Assembly (NCBI GenBank): GCA_028826165.1
Contig: JAPDFW010000092.1
Span: forward strand, 806,001-870,000
Source of the DNA: Anaeramoeba ignava
Lineage: Eukaryota > Metamonada > Anaeramoebidae
Length of the DNA: 64,000 nucleotides
Reading direction: 5' to 3'
A model generated the notes under the pieces. The model was not told the origin of the DNA. It saw only the letters and a program-made list of their open reading frames with translations, and did not search any database. The first letter of the stretch is position 1, and each line of letters opens with the position of its first letter. Below, in pieces: positions 46,436-59,372 of this stretch. A program made the position numbers and the translations under genes.

Positions 46436-47745
46436 GGAATTGATATTTTTTTTATTTATTTTTTATTTTTTTATTGAATTTAATAAAAATAAAAGTGGAA
46501 TTGATTATTTATTTAATTAATTGAATTTAATAAAAATAAAAGTGGAATTGATTATTATTTTTTTTAATTAAATTTAATAAAAATAAAAAAGTGGAATTGA
46601 TTATTTTTTATTTATTTTTTTATTTAATTAAATTTAATAAAAATAAAAGTGGAATTGATTATTTATTTTTTTATTGAATTTAATAAAAATAAAAGTGGAA
46701 TTGATTATTTATTTTTTTATTTAATTTAATAAAAATAAAAGTGGAATTGATTATTTATTTTTTAATTAAATTTAATAAAAATAAAAAAGTGGAATTGATT
46801 ATTTTTTATTTATTTTTTTATTTAATTAATTGAATTTAATAAAAATAAAAGTGGAATTGATTATTTATTTTTTTATTGAATTTAATAAAAATAAAAGTGG
46901 AATTGATTATTTATTTTTTTATTTAATTTAATAAAAATAAAAGTGGAATTGATTATTTATTTTTTAATTAAATTTAATAAAAATAAAAAAGTGGAATTGA
47001 TTATTTTTTATTTATTTTTTTATTTAATTAATTGAATTTAATAAAAATAAAAGTGGAATTGATTATTTATTTTTTTATTGAATTTAATAAAAATAAAAAA
47101 GTGGAATTGATTATTTATTTTTTTATTTAATTAAATTTAATAAAAATAAAAAAGTGGAATTGATTATTTTTTATTTTGTTTTTATTTTTTTATTTAAATT
47201 TAATAAAAATAAAAAAGTGGAATTGATTATTTATTTTTTTATTTAATTAAATTTAATAAAAATAAAAGTGGAATTGATTATTTTTTTTTTTAATTAAATA
47301 AAAATAAAAAGTGGAATTGATTATTTTTATTTATTTTTATTTTTAATTAAATTTAATAAAAATAAAAAGTGGAATTGATTTTATTGATTATTTTTTATTT
47401 ATTTTTCTTTTTTTAATTTAAATTTAATAAAAAAGTGGAATTGATTATATTTTTTTTGATTATTTATTTTTTTAATTAAATTTAATAAAAATAAAAAAGT
47501 GGAATTGATTTTTTTTATTTTTTTAATTGAATTTAATAAAAATAAAAAAGTGGAATTGATTTTATTGATTATTTTTTTTTAATTAAATTTAATAAAAATA
47601 AAAAAGTGGAATTGATTATTTTTTATTATTTTTAATTTAAATTTAATAAAAATAAAAAAGTGGAATTGATTATTATTTTTTTAATTAAATTTAATAAAAA
47701 TAAAAAAGTGGAATTGATTATTTTTATTTATTTTTTTTAATTAAT
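46430..47745. repeat. Tandem array with conserved AAAAGTGGAATTGATT box, about 25 copies
   Basis: Units of about 44-65 bp each contain a highly conserved AAAAGTGGAATTGATTATT core plus AATTTAATAAAAATAAAA. They are separated by T-rich stretches of variable length. The array lies between the left tRNA-Tyr and the 3' end of the P5B ATPase gene. It is absent next to the right-hand tRNA-Tyr, so it is outside the inverted duplication. Confidence 0.88.
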
Positions 47746-50700
47746 TTAATAAATCTGAATCTGTTGAAGATCTGAATTTAATTGTTCATATTTCTTCTTG
47801 TTTTTAAAAGATTTTCTGGAACAACATCTTTTAACCTTTTTAAAAGTAGGAGAAGTAACAAATTGTTCCATAAAATAAGCCAAAACAAGATGAAAAAGAC
47901 AAAGAGCAAGCAAAATAAATTTAAAATTCCAATCCAACTTTTCCATTTGCATAAAACCTCGAATAAAAGAATCAGGAAACAAAAGTAAATAAAAGGATAA
48001 AAGAACCAACAAAATAATAGTAACCAACAAAAAACGGTTAGTGAAAACAGATTTCTTAAAGGGTTTTGAGCGATTGACAGCAATAAGAACGAATAAATAT
48101 TGGAAATTTGAAACAAGGAAAATAGTTGTTGTTTCATAACAGAGAATATTATCAGAATCCAAAGAAGCTTCCAAAGGGGAATAAAAAGATTGCTTTTTCA
48201 ATAGTTCAAGACTGACATATTGGAAACCGAAAATCAAAATAAGATGGAGAACTAAGGAAGTGAGAACAGAAGCAGATACTAAACTTGCAGTGGGTCTTCT
48301 TCTCACTAATCGCTTTGCTGCTCCTGTGCGAGACATGAAAATTGAAAGCGGAAGAACCATAAACATGTCCACATACAAATATTGCCAGTCGCCAAGATTA
48401 CTGTTAATCAAATAAAGTTGAACAACGCCAACAAACTGAATCAATGCATACAAAGCTACAAATTTAAATGCTTGAAATGATGAAACTAAAGAGCACCTTC
48501 CTTCCCGAACAACATCAACAAAGCTTTGGATTGTTTGTCTTTTGCTTGTGAATGGCGCTGCTATTGATGCTTCTGTTTCTGCTAGTGAAACCCCAATGTG
48601 TGCTGCTTTTAATGCTTTTACATCGTTGGCTCCATCTCCACACATTCCTACTACATATCCTATTTCTTGATATTCTTGAATCAGTTGTGATTTGTTTTCT
48701 GGTGTCATTCGTGCAAATATATGTGTTTGAATTAGCATCTTTTCAAAGAGTTCGTGATTTTTTTTCATTTCGAAAAAATGTTCTCCGATTATAACCAGTT
48801 CAATATCATTTGCAGAAACTAATAAGTTATTTTCTATGAAGGAGAAAATATTCAATTAATTAAAATATTCAATTAAAATAAATTAAATAATTAAAATAAT
48901 TAAAATAATTAAAATATTTAATTAAAATAATTAAAATAATTAAAACATTTAAAATAATTAAAATATTCAATTAAAATATTCAATTAAAATATTCAAATAA
49001 AATAATTAAAATATTCAAATAAAATAAATTAAATAAATTAAATAAATACCTTTTTTAATAGTTTCTCCTTTAGAAATATCAACCTCTTCGCTATCAGATA
49101 AAGAAATCTCATCATCTTTTAAATTAATAATTTGATTTTTTTCAAGATCAAAAATTTGATTGTGATTATCCACATTAACCCAACGAATCTTTCCATTCCT
49201 TCTTTCAGATAAAAAAACAACAGAAGTAGGATGAATAAGATTGCATTTCTTGGAAACACTGATAGCAGTCAAAGGATTATCACCAGTAGCCATGACACTT
49301 TCAAATCGCGAATCATTAAGTTGGATAATAACATCCTTTGTGTCTGGCTTAAGTTTGTTTTCAAGAACAAGAAACCCAAGAAAAATCAAATCCTTTTCAA
49401 CCTCTTCTCGCAGAAGATGATCAAGATCACTCAAATCTACTTCGGGAAGCTCCCGATAGGCAAGTGCAATCACTCGATATCCTTCCTTTGTATAAAGATC
49501 AAGAACCGACGAGTAATTTTTAGGAATCGAATTTTCATCACAAAGAATACGGATTTGTTCTGGTGATCCTTTCACATGAAGCTCAAGAGATTGAATATCT
49601 GTTTGCTGAACAATAACGCTCATCCGTTGGAGATTTGAAGAAAAATCAAATGTTTTGACAATCCCAAATTCTGTTGAGGGGTTATTAGCTGTCAATGCCA
49701 GATTTGCATCGGGGTTTTCAATTACTAAATCATCTGAATTTTGTTCTGATTTTTGTTCTGAATCGACATCTTCTGAATTGGCTTCCTTTTCTTCGGAATC
49801 TTTTGGTGGATAAACAATTGTCGATATTAGAGTATCAAAACCTGTATTTTCATCTGATTGAATTTCTTGAAATTCCCAACCGGTAAATTGGAACATTTGG
49901 ATCTCAAGTGGATCGCCAATAATTTCACCGTCAACTCTAGAAAGAGAATGACAACACGCCATAACATGAAGCATTTTAGAAGGAACATTGGAAAACGTTG
50001 AATCGATATGAGTTTGTTCTGAAGAAAATTTGTTTTGGGAAGTTGGACGCACACACAACACTTCAAGCCCATCTGTTGTTAAGGTGCCTGTTTTATCAAA
50101 GCAGATAAAATTAATCTTTCCAGACACATTAATACGAGGGGGAGAAATGCAATAAATCTGTATTTTTTTCAGTCGCATGATTGCAAAAGAAGCACCAGTT
50201 GTCATAACAATAGGAAGTTCTGGAGGAACAACAATAGTGATTAAATCACCTGCGCGAACCAAAATATCAGAAACAGAAACCCCAAGCTTCAGGAAAAATA
50301 TTGTCGACACAATAAAGCCAATAACCGCTATTATTGCCATTACAATCAGGAATTTAAATGTGTCTCGATAAAATTTGAAATTATGTGGTTTAGGAAACAA
50401 AATTGATCGAACTAAAGATCCTTTCATTGTATTGAATGATGTTCTCACAACCATTGCAAGTACTCGATTTCCAGAGTAGAATCGAGATTGAATCACTTTG
50501 GTTCCAGAGTATAATGTGTATTTCTTATGAGATAAAATGTCGTAAATTTGTTTGGGATCGTTTGGAAGTGATGTTTTGATCACTGGTGTAGATTCTCCTG
50601 TTAGCATGCTTTCGTTAACTATGCATTGTCCATTAAGAAGTATGAAATCTCCTGGAAGAATAAAGTTGTTTGGAATTTCGATTACATCTCCAGGAACTAA

Positions 50701-53700
50701 TTTTTTAGAGGAGATTTCTTTGACTATTTTTTTAAATTTAAATTTAATTTTTTGATTTTTTGATTTTGATTTTGATTTTGATTTTGGATTTTGATTTTAA
50801 ATTTGATTTTGATTTTAAATTTGATTTTGATTTTGATTTTGATTTTGATTTTAAATTTGATTTTAAATTTAATTTTGAATTTGATTTTGATTTTGATTTT
50901 AATTTTGATTTTAATTTTAATTTTGATTTAAATTTAAATTTAATTTTTTGATTTTTTGATTTTGATTTTAATTTTGGATTTTGATTTTAAATTTGATTTT
51001 GATTTTGATTTTGATTTTGATTTTAAATTTGAAATTGATTTTGATTTTGATTTTGATTTTGAAATTGATTTTGAAATTGATTTTGATTTTGAAATTGATT
51101 TTGATTTTAGATTTGATTTTGATTTTAATTTTAATTTTGATTTTGATTTTGATTTTGATTTTGATTTTGAAATTGATTTTGATTTTGATTTTGATTTTAA
51201 TTTTGATTTTGATTTTGATTTTGATTTTGATTTTGATTTTGATTTTGATTTTAATTTTTTGATTTTGATTTTGATTTTAATTTTAATTTTAATTTTGATT
51301 ACATTCTCCATTTCGAAAAACATTAACAAAGCATTCATGTCTTGCCATTTTTTGTAAATTTTCTAAATTGCGATGAGCATCAAGCATTCCCATAATAGCT
51401 GCAAATGAAGAAATAAGGAAAATACAAACAGCATAATAATAATAATCTTCCAAAGACCAAACAAGAATAGCAAAAACTTGAAAAACAAATAAAGGATTAA
51501 GAATTTCATCAAGTAACAAACCAATATAAGATTTAACTGGAACATTAATTAAATTTTGTCCAAATAAATTTTTCCGATTTTTAATTTCATTTTTATCATT
51601 GATTCCATTTGACATTGTTGAGAGGATTTCTCTAAAATTTTTATTCATTTCAAATCTTTTCAAAATAATTTGAATAATTTGAATAATTTAAATAATATAA
51701 ATAATTTGAATAATTTGAATAATTTAAATAATTTAAATAATTTGAATAATTTGAATAATTTAAATAATTTAAATAATATAAATAATTTGAATAATTTAAA
51801 TAATATAAATAATATAAATAATATAAATAATATAAATAATATGAATAATTTGAATAATTTAAATAATTTAAATAATATAAATAATTTGAATAATTTAAAT
51901 AATTTGAATAATTTGAATAATTTAAATAATATAAATAATATAAATAATATAAATAATATGAATAATTTGAATAATTTAAATAATATGAATAATTTGAATA
52001 ATATAAATAATTTAAATAATTATATAAATAATTTAAATAATTTTGAATAATTTGAATAATTTGAATAATTTAAATAATATAAATAATATAAATAATTTGA
52101 ATAATTTGAATAATATAAAAATAAATATTAAATAATATAAATAATTTGAATAATTTGAATAATATAAATAATTTGAATAATTTAATTTGAATAATTTAAA
52201 TAATATAAATAATATAAATAATTTAAATATTTTGAATAATTTGAATAATTTAAAATAATTTAAATAGTTTAAATAATATGAATAATTTAAATAATTTAAA
52301 TAATTTAAATAATATGAATAATTTGAATAATTTGAATAATTTAAATAATTAAATAATTTAAATAAATTTAAATAATTTGAATAAAATTGAATAATTTGAA
52401 TAATTTGAATAATTAAAAAATATAAATAAATAATTTGAATAATATAAATAATATGAATAATTTGAATAATTTTGAATAATTTGAATAAATAAATAATTTG
52501 AATAATTTAAATAATATAAATAATATAAATAATTTAAATAATTTTAAATAATATAAATAATTTAAATAATTTAAATAATTTAAATAATATAAATAATATA
52601 AATAATATAAATAATTTAAATAATTTAAATAATTTAAATATTTTGAATAATTTGAATAAATATAAATAATTTAAATAATATGAATAATTTAAATGATATA
52701 AATAAATAAATAATATAAATAATATAAATAATTTAAATAATTTTAAATAATATAAATAATTTAAATAATATAAATAATTTAAATAATTTAAATAATTTTG
52801 AATAATTTGAAATGAATAATTTAAATAATTTTAAATAATTTAAAAATATAAATAATATAAATAATTTGAATAATTATGAATAATTTGAATAATTTAAATA
52901 ATTTGAATAATTTGAATAATTTGAATAATTTAAATAATTTAAATAATTTAAATAATATAAATAATTTAAATAATTTAAATAATTTAAATAATTTAAAATA
53001 ATATAAATAATATAAATAATTTAAAATAATTAAAAATAATATAAATAATTTGAATAATATAAATAAATGAATAATTTAAAAATATAAATAATATAATATA
53101 AATAATATGAATAATTTGAATAAATTGAATAAATTGAATAATTTGAATAATATAAATAATTTAAATAATATAAATAATTTAAATAATATGAATAATTTAA
53201 ATAATATAAATAATATAAATAATATGAATAATATGAATAATATAAATAATTTGAATAATTTAAATAATTTGAATAATATAAATAATTTAAATAATTTAAA
53301 TAATTTGAATAATATAAATAATTTGAATAATTTAAATAATTTGAATAATTTAAATAATTTAAATAAAAATATTGTAATTTGCCTTACTCAACTCTTTGGA
53401 ATGTTTGAGTAGTTGTATCTTGTAAATAATTAATAAATCTGTATTGAAAAGAAACTCTTTGATAATTATTTCCCTTTTGATCTATTAATTGAACATGATC
53501 TTTTTTGACGATATTAAAAGTTTTATCATCTCTCAAAATTAAAAAACGATCAGCATGATTTATATGAAGAACTTTACGATGAGTTGATTTGAGTTTTAAC
53601 TTTGGAAACCAGTGAAAAAAAAGAAGAGATAAACCAACTGTCAAAATAGCAAGAATAACAAAAAAAGTAGTTCTTATATAACTTCTTTTATAAAAAATTA

Positions 53701-53851
53701 AATAGCAAGTTATTTGTGATCCATCATCTGCTATATCAAAGATCTGGTGTGTGTTTTTTTCATCTGTTGAATCCTTTTTTTCAATTTTCTTTAGAATCTT
53801 GTTTTTTTCAATTAGACTTTCGTTTTCCAATGAATTTTTATTTGATATCAT
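47746..53851 (-). CDS. P5B-type ATPase (ATP13A2-like polyamine/cation pump)
   Basis: P5B ATPases are endolysosomal pumps, with ATP13A2 moving polyamines. Four exons, 53388-53851, 51303-51655, 49050-50723 and 47746-48833, total 3,579 nt with all phases closed (1,192 residues). The N-terminus has the P5 cytosolic/TM start (LLFFHWFPKLKLKSTHRKV). Then come MLTGESTPVIK (A domain), VPPELPIVMTTGASFAIMRL (TM4), LKKIQIYCISPPRINVSGKI, CFDKTGTLTTDG (phosphorylated Asp), and VGMCGDGANDVKALKAAHIG (hinge). Several C-terminal TM helices and a Lys-rich tail finish it. The ISPPRI and overall blocks are P5B-like, but the TM4 motif is PPELP, which is usual for P5A; P5B normally has PPALP or similar. Intron 1 (1.7 kb) is a 9-bp repeat. 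The gene sits alone inside the tRNA-satellite inverted repeat. Confidence 0.93.
48834..49049. repeat. AATTAAAATA-type repeat, P5B intron 3
   Basis: This short intron is made of AATTAAAATATTC and AATTAAAATA units, with a GTATTT donor and a TTCATAG acceptor on the gene strand. Confidence 0.8.
50724..51302. repeat. (GATTTT)n hexamer array, P5B intron 2
   Basis: The intron is TTTTGA hexamers with TTTAAA and GAAATT variants. Splicing across it joins the Cys/Asn-containing NVFRNGE end to KEISSKKLVPGDVIE in phase. Open frames on both strands (DFDFDF and KSKSKS) are repeat translations. Confidence 0.85.
51668..53380. repeat. 9-bp AATAATTTG-type array, 1.7 kb, P5B intron 1
   Basis: AATAATTTG, AATAATTTA, AATAATATA and AATAATATG units run for 1.7 kb with progressive slippage in the middle (52,100-53,050). 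The plus-strand frames read Asn-Asn-Leu/Ile/Met and are shadows. The flanking exons on the minus strand splice in phase. Confidence 0.87.
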
Positions 53852-54061
53852 GATGGAAGCATAGAGTGTTTTAAGAGAAATATTTTAATTTTGTTTTTGA
53901 TTGTTTTGAATTTGTTTTAAAAAAAAATATTTTTTTTTTGATTGTTTTATTTTGATAAAAAAAATAAAGAAAAAAAAAATGAAAAGTTGAAAAATTGTTG
54001 AATAAAAATTTTTTTTCCTTTTATTAAATTAAATAAAAAATAAAAATAATAAAAAAAAATA
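53852..54061. other. Spacer between P5B ATPase start and right tRNA-Tyr
   Basis: This is 210 bp of A/T homopolymer-rich DNA. It must hold the promoter or leader of the P5B gene and the Pol III terminator of the tRNA (a T-run on the minus strand just after the tRNA end). I recognise no other element. Confidence 0.5.
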
Positions 54062-55832
54062 TCTCGGAAGCAGGATTCGAACCTGCGACCCCTTGATATC
54101 TCTTTATTTTTAAATAAATTATTTAAAATTACAATCTACAGTCAAATGCTCTACCAACTGAGCTATTCCGAGAATATTTAATTATTTTTTTTTTTTTCTT
54201 ATTTTTTAATTTTCAAAAATTTTATTATTTTAAATTAAATTTTTTTATTTTTTTAAATTAAAAATATTTTATTTATTAAATATAAATAAAATTAATTAGT
54301 TTTGATTTATATTTAATTTATATTTTATTTTATTTTTATATTTTTAAATTAATTCTATTTTATATTTTAAATTAAAAATGATTTTATTTTGATTATTTAT
54401 TAATTAAAAATATTTTATTTATTAAATATAAATAAAATTAAATAGTTTTGATTTATATTTAATTTATATTTTATTTTATTTTTATATTTTTAAATTAATT
54501 CTATTTTTATTTTAAATTAAAAATGATTTTATTATGATTATTTATTAATTAAAAATATTTTTATTTATTAAATATAAATAAAATTAAATAGTTTTAATTT
54601 TTATATTTAATTTATATTTTATTTTATTTTTATATTTTTAAATTAATTCTATTTTTATTTTAAATTAAAAATAATTTTTATTATGATTATTTATTAATTA
54701 AAAATATTTTATTTATTAAATATTAATAAAATTAAATAATTTTAATTTATATTTAGTTTATATTTTATTTTATTTTTATATTTTTAAATTAATTCTATTT
54801 TTTATTTTTAAATTAAAAATTGATTTTATTTTTGATTATTTATTAATTAAAAATATTTTATTTATTAAATTTAAACAAAATTAAATATTTTTGATTTATT
54901 TTAATTTATATTTTATTTTATTTTTATATTTTTAAATTAATTCTATTTATTATTTTAAATTAAAATTGATTTTATTTTGATTATTTATTAATTAAAAATA
55001 TTTTATTTATTAAATACTAATAAAATTAAATAGTTTTGATTTATATTTAATTTATATTTTATTTTATTTTTATATTTTTAAATTAATTCTATTTTTATTT
55101 TAAATTAAAAATGATTTTATTTTGATTATTTATTAATTAAAAATATTTTATTTATTAAAATATAAATAAAATTAATTAATTTTGATTTATATTTAATTTA
55201 TATTTTTATTTTATTTTTATATTTTTATTTTTAAATTCATTCTATTTTATATTTTAAATTAAAAATGATTTTATTTTGATTATTTATTAATTAAAAATAT
55301 TTTATTTATTAAATATTAATAAAATTAAATAATTTTGATTTATATTTAGTTTATATTTTTATTTTATTTTTATATTTTTAAATTAATTCCATTTTTATAT
55401 TTTAAATTAAAAATGATTTTATTTGATTATTTAGGAGACAAAAATATTTTTATTTATTAAATATGTCAAAAATTAAATAGTTTTAATTTATATTTAATTT
55501 ATATTTTATTTTATTTTTATATTTTTAAATTAATTCTATTTTATATTTAAAATTAAAATTGATTTTATTTTTGATTATTTATTAATTAAAAATATTTTAT
55601 TTATTAAATATTAATAAAATTAAATAGTTTTGATTTATATTTAATTTATATTTTATTTTATTTTTATATTTTTAAATTAATTCCATTTTTTATTTTAAAT
55701 TAAAAATGATTTTATTATGATTATTTATTAATTAAAAATATTTTATTTATTAAATATAAATAAAATTAATTAATTTTGATTTATATTTAATTTATATTTT
55801 ATTTTATTTTTATATTTTTAAATTAATTCCAT
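54018..55832 (-). repeat. Right arm of large inverted duplication (146-bp satellite plus tRNA-Tyr)
   Basis: Read on the minus strand this repeats the left arm: about eleven units of the ~146-bp satellite, the same linker ending ATAATTAAATATT, the identical tRNA-Tyr gene, and a short T-rich tail. One unit around 55,434-55,466 is altered, with an AGGAGACAAAAATA interruption. The outer end stops abruptly at a non-repetitive stretch (CCATTTTCTCC) before the dymeclin-like gene. Confidence 0.88.
54062..54172 (-). tRNA. tRNA-Tyr (GTA anticodon) with 38-nt intron, second copy
   Basis: This copy is identical base for base to the copy at 46274-46384, including the intron, on the opposite strand. The cloverleaf, anticodon GTA and B-box are as described there. 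The two genes point inward, towards the P5B ATPase gene, each with its satellite array upstream. Confidence 0.97.
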
Positions 55833-55968
55833 TTTCTCCTTTTTTTTTGATTGTTGAAATTTCGCAAAAAAAAGGAGAAAGAAAATCTTTTCATTTTTTC
55901 ATTTTTTTCATTTTTTTTAATTTTTTTTTTAATTTTTTTTTTAATTGATAAGATCCCATTTTTCTCTT

Positions 55969-58900
55969 ATGGAATCAATTCGATCATCATCGTCCCTTGC
56001 TTTATTAACAGGAAAAGTACCCATAAGTCTTTATGACGAGAAATTTTGGGAGCAATTTTTTAACGAATTTCATTTGCCACTTTCAAAACTAAAATTTGTT
56101 TCAACAAACAAAGTTTTTTTACAAGAGTTTTTTCATTTTATTGAAAATAATTTAAAAACAGAAAACTTGCAGAAATTAATTTATAAAGGAATAGAGGGAA
56201 TCAGAACACTTAATGAACAAGAAATAAAAAAATCAGAAAAAGCAAAAAAATTTTTTCAAACAACAAATTTATTATTTTTAATAAAAATGTTTATTCACAT
56301 GTTTTTAGAAGTTCATCTTTCTCATAAAAAAATGGATGATTCACCTCAAAATCCTTTTTATTCATTCAAAACACAAAATCAAACAACTTCAACTGAAAAT
56401 GGTTTAAGTTTTATTCCAAAACCACCAGAAAAAACCTTTTCAGTTTCTTCATTTGATGATATTTTTAATACTTTTCCTACAGTTCCAGAAAAAATCCTTC
56501 AAAATCAAAATCTTTATCAACCTTCCAATTTAGAAAATCATTTCTATTTTCAATTAAATAGTAAAATCAAAATCAATTTGAAAATCAAAACCAAAATTAA
56601 AATCAAAATCAAAATCAAAATCAAAATCAAATTCAAATAAAAATTAAAATCAAAATCAAATTTAAAATCAAAATCAAAATCAAAATCAAATTCAAATTCA
56701 AAATTAAAATCAAATTCAAAATCAAAATCAAAATTAAAATTAAATTTGAAAATTAAAATTAAAATTAAAATTAATTTGAAAATTAAAATTAAAATCAATT
56801 TGAAAATTAAAATAAAAATAAAAATAAATCAAGAAAAAGAAATTGAACAAAATCAATCAATTCTTCAAGAATTAATCGAAACATTATCACAATTCCTCTT
56901 GAGCCACACAATGAAAAATTTATCAGATTACATAATTCAAATAGAAGCAATTTCGATACTTATAATTCTTCTATCTTCTGAAATTTATTCCTCATTTAAA
57001 AATACATCATCATTAAAAACATCAGATTATTATCCTTTCCAAATCCAAAAAATCTTCTTTTCACAAAATCAAGAAATTGCTAACTCTTTAATTTCTTTAT
57101 TTCTTTTAAACATTATTTCTCAAAAACAAATCACAAAATCAATCACTTTTAAACCAAAAATTTCACGGAAAAGTATCAAAAATTAAATTAAATTAAATTA
57201 AATTAAATTAAATTAAATTAAATCAAATTAAATTAAATCAAATTAAATCAAATTAAATCAAATTAAATTAAATTAAATCAAATTAAATTAAATTAAATTA
57301 AATTAAAATTAAATTCAAAATTAAATTAAATTAAATTAAATTCAAATCAAATTAAATCAAATTAAATCAAATTCAAAATTAAATCAATTAAATTAAATTA
57401 AAATTAAATTAAATCAAATTAAATCAAATTAAATCAAATTAAATCAAATTAAATCAAATTAAATCAAATTAAATCAAATTAAATCAAATTAAATCCAAAT
57501 CAAATCAAATTAAATTAAATCAAATTGAAAATTAAATTAAATCCAAAATCAAATCCAAAATAAAATCAAATTTAAATTAAATTAAATTAAATTAAATCAA
57601 ATCAAATTAAATTAAATTAAAATCAAAATTAAAATCAAAATTAAAATAAAAACCAAAATAAAATTTTAATTGATTTATTATATTCCGAAGATTGTTTTAT
57701 TGATGTGGATTATTCAACTTCAACTTTGGAAGATACACTAAATAATATTTTTGCAGATTCTACTCCAGTTGCAACATTCTCTCTTTCATTTATTTTAGCA
57801 CTTCTACAACCAACCCATTTTGGTTCAGAAAATACCCACAATCCTTATCAAGATGCCTTATCAAATATTACAAATTTTCAAGGATTTGGATTATCCGATT
57901 TTTCATCTTTACAAATTCCTTTTAATTCATTATTAAAAATAATATTTTCGTAAAGAAATAATTTCTATTTGGAATATTTATATATATATTTATATATATT
58001 TATATATATTTCCTTTTATTATTTTAGAAAAGAAAATATGAACGAACAAATGCTTCTTTTGGCTTTTCATCTTCTTTCCAAAAATTCTTCATTTCTTCAA
58101 TTTTCATTTTCAACTTCAATTTTCTTCACTTGTATTGAAAACTTAATAGATGAATTATATCAATTTACTAAAATTGAACCGCAATTAAAAGATGAAAGAA
58201 TTTCAGTTGTTCATTTGATTTTGGTTGTTTTACTTGTTTGGTCACAAGATCAATCATTTGGAATACTTCTTTCTTCAAAGGTTTTTCTTAAAAAAAAACA
58301 AAACAAAAAATTTTCCGAATTTGAATTTGAATTTGAATTTGAATTTTTTGATTTGAATCCCAAATAGTTTTCACAAAATTTATCACACAGATTGAAAACC
58401 AAGCATTTATCAAAACTTTCTCTTGGAAACTTGCTTATTCTTTTCTTATTAGAACTTGCAAAATCAAATCTTGAAAATTCTTTTGATATGGAATTTATCA
58501 ATATTATTTTTTCCACTGTTCATAATCTGGCATGTGTTTCTACTGAAATTTCAGTAGAAGTTTCTTGCACTTTTTGTGATATCATAAATTTTTTAACATC
58601 CAAAATTTTATCACTTATGGATCTCGATCAAAATCAGTTAGAAAATTCTGAAGACAATGAAGACGAAAAAAGATCACTTAAAGAAATCAAGCAATACAAC
58701 AAAATAATTGAGAAATTTGCGAAAGAAAAAACATCACTTTCTCACAAAATCCGAAAAAATTGGAACAAACACAATCAACTATTCAAAAATGATGAGAAAT
58801 ATTCAAGAAACGAACAAACAAATCATCCGACAAAATGGAATGAAATCAAAAGTTATGAATTTTTTGAAGAAAAAAAGACAGAAAGACCCAAAAGAACAAA

Positions 58901-59372
58901 TCCAATTTTTTGCCGAAACGTGTTTGTTGAAGCAAATATCCTTGATTTCTCTCCAAAACTGGCTTTTTATTCTGATATACTGACTCTTTTATGCGACACT
59001 TTGAATTTTATTTTAGTGACTAAATTAAGAAATAATATTCGAATCTTAGTTTGTATTTTAATTCATTGCAGAGTTTTGTTTTTATTTGAACAGCATCCTC
59101 GAATTTGGAAATTTGTTCATAATTTGAAAAAACTTTCCAAAATATTCCAGTTTGAATCACTTGAACATGATTTAATTAAATTCAAAAATCACAATCAAAT
59201 TGTGAATAAATTCACATCAATGATTCCAACAATTCAACTTGAATTAAAAGGTTTGCATAGTTTTCCTTTGAAAATATTTCGTTTTCAAGACAATTCTTCA
59301 AATCAAAATTTCTTAATCTTGGAAACTTGGTCATCTATTGGTAAATATAGTTCTTTTTGTTGGAATCTTTAA
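55969..59372 (+). CDS. Dymeclin-like protein (Golgi-associated)
   Basis: Dymeclin is a large helical peripheral Golgi protein needed for secretory organisation. The start at 55969 gives MESIRSSSSLALLTGKVPIS, then DEKFWEQFFNEFHLPLSKL, matching the family's N-terminal LTG ... FW block. Exons are about 55969-56561, 56831 to about 57180, about 57690-57949, 58028-58280 and 58391-59372. Later similarities are NNIFADSTPVATFSLSFIL, NEQMLLLAFHLLSKNSSFLQ, KLSLGNLLILFLLELAKSNL, TVHNLACVSTEI and a tail ending GKYSSFCWNL, in dymeclin order. A Lys-rich low-complexity segment sits in the last exon. Phases agree at the third junction but are one base off at the last, so that boundary may be wrong or contain an indel. 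The identification rests on dispersed motifs and needs a profile search. Confidence 0.65.
56562..56830. repeat. (AAAATC/AAAATT)n repeat, probable intron of dymeclin-like gene
   Basis: Hexamer repeat with a possible GTAAAA donor at 56562 and an ATCAAG acceptor near 56830. The frame is also partly open through it, so it could be a coding Lys/Ile tract, but the family has nothing comparable here. Confidence 0.65.
57185..57660. repeat. (AAATT/AAATC)n pentamer-type array, intron of dymeclin-like gene
   Basis: AAATTAAATT and AAATCAAATT pentamer repeats lie between two coding segments of the dymeclin-like gene. Conserved-looking sequence resumes at SEDCFIDVDYSTSTLE. Confidence 0.85.

Noticed and set aside
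47778-48137. 119-codon Leu/Phe-rich minus-strand frame
   Set aside because: It is an alternative frame of the P5B ATPase TM region, whose true frame contains the conserved helices.
50940-51357. Overlapping DFDFDF, LILILI and KSKSKS frames
   Set aside because: All arise from the GATTTT hexamer in P5B intron 2; the phase-consistent splice shows the region is intronic.
51670-53412. Asn-Asn-Leu/Ile repeat proteins on the + strand
   Set aside because: The 9-bp intronic repeat of P5B produces them; the frame is lost and regained by slippage and there is no flanking coding sequence on that strand.
44584-55832. DNA transposon with long terminal inverted repeats
   Set aside because: The interior is a conserved host P5B ATPase gene with introns; there is no transposase and I see no target-site duplication at the arm ends.
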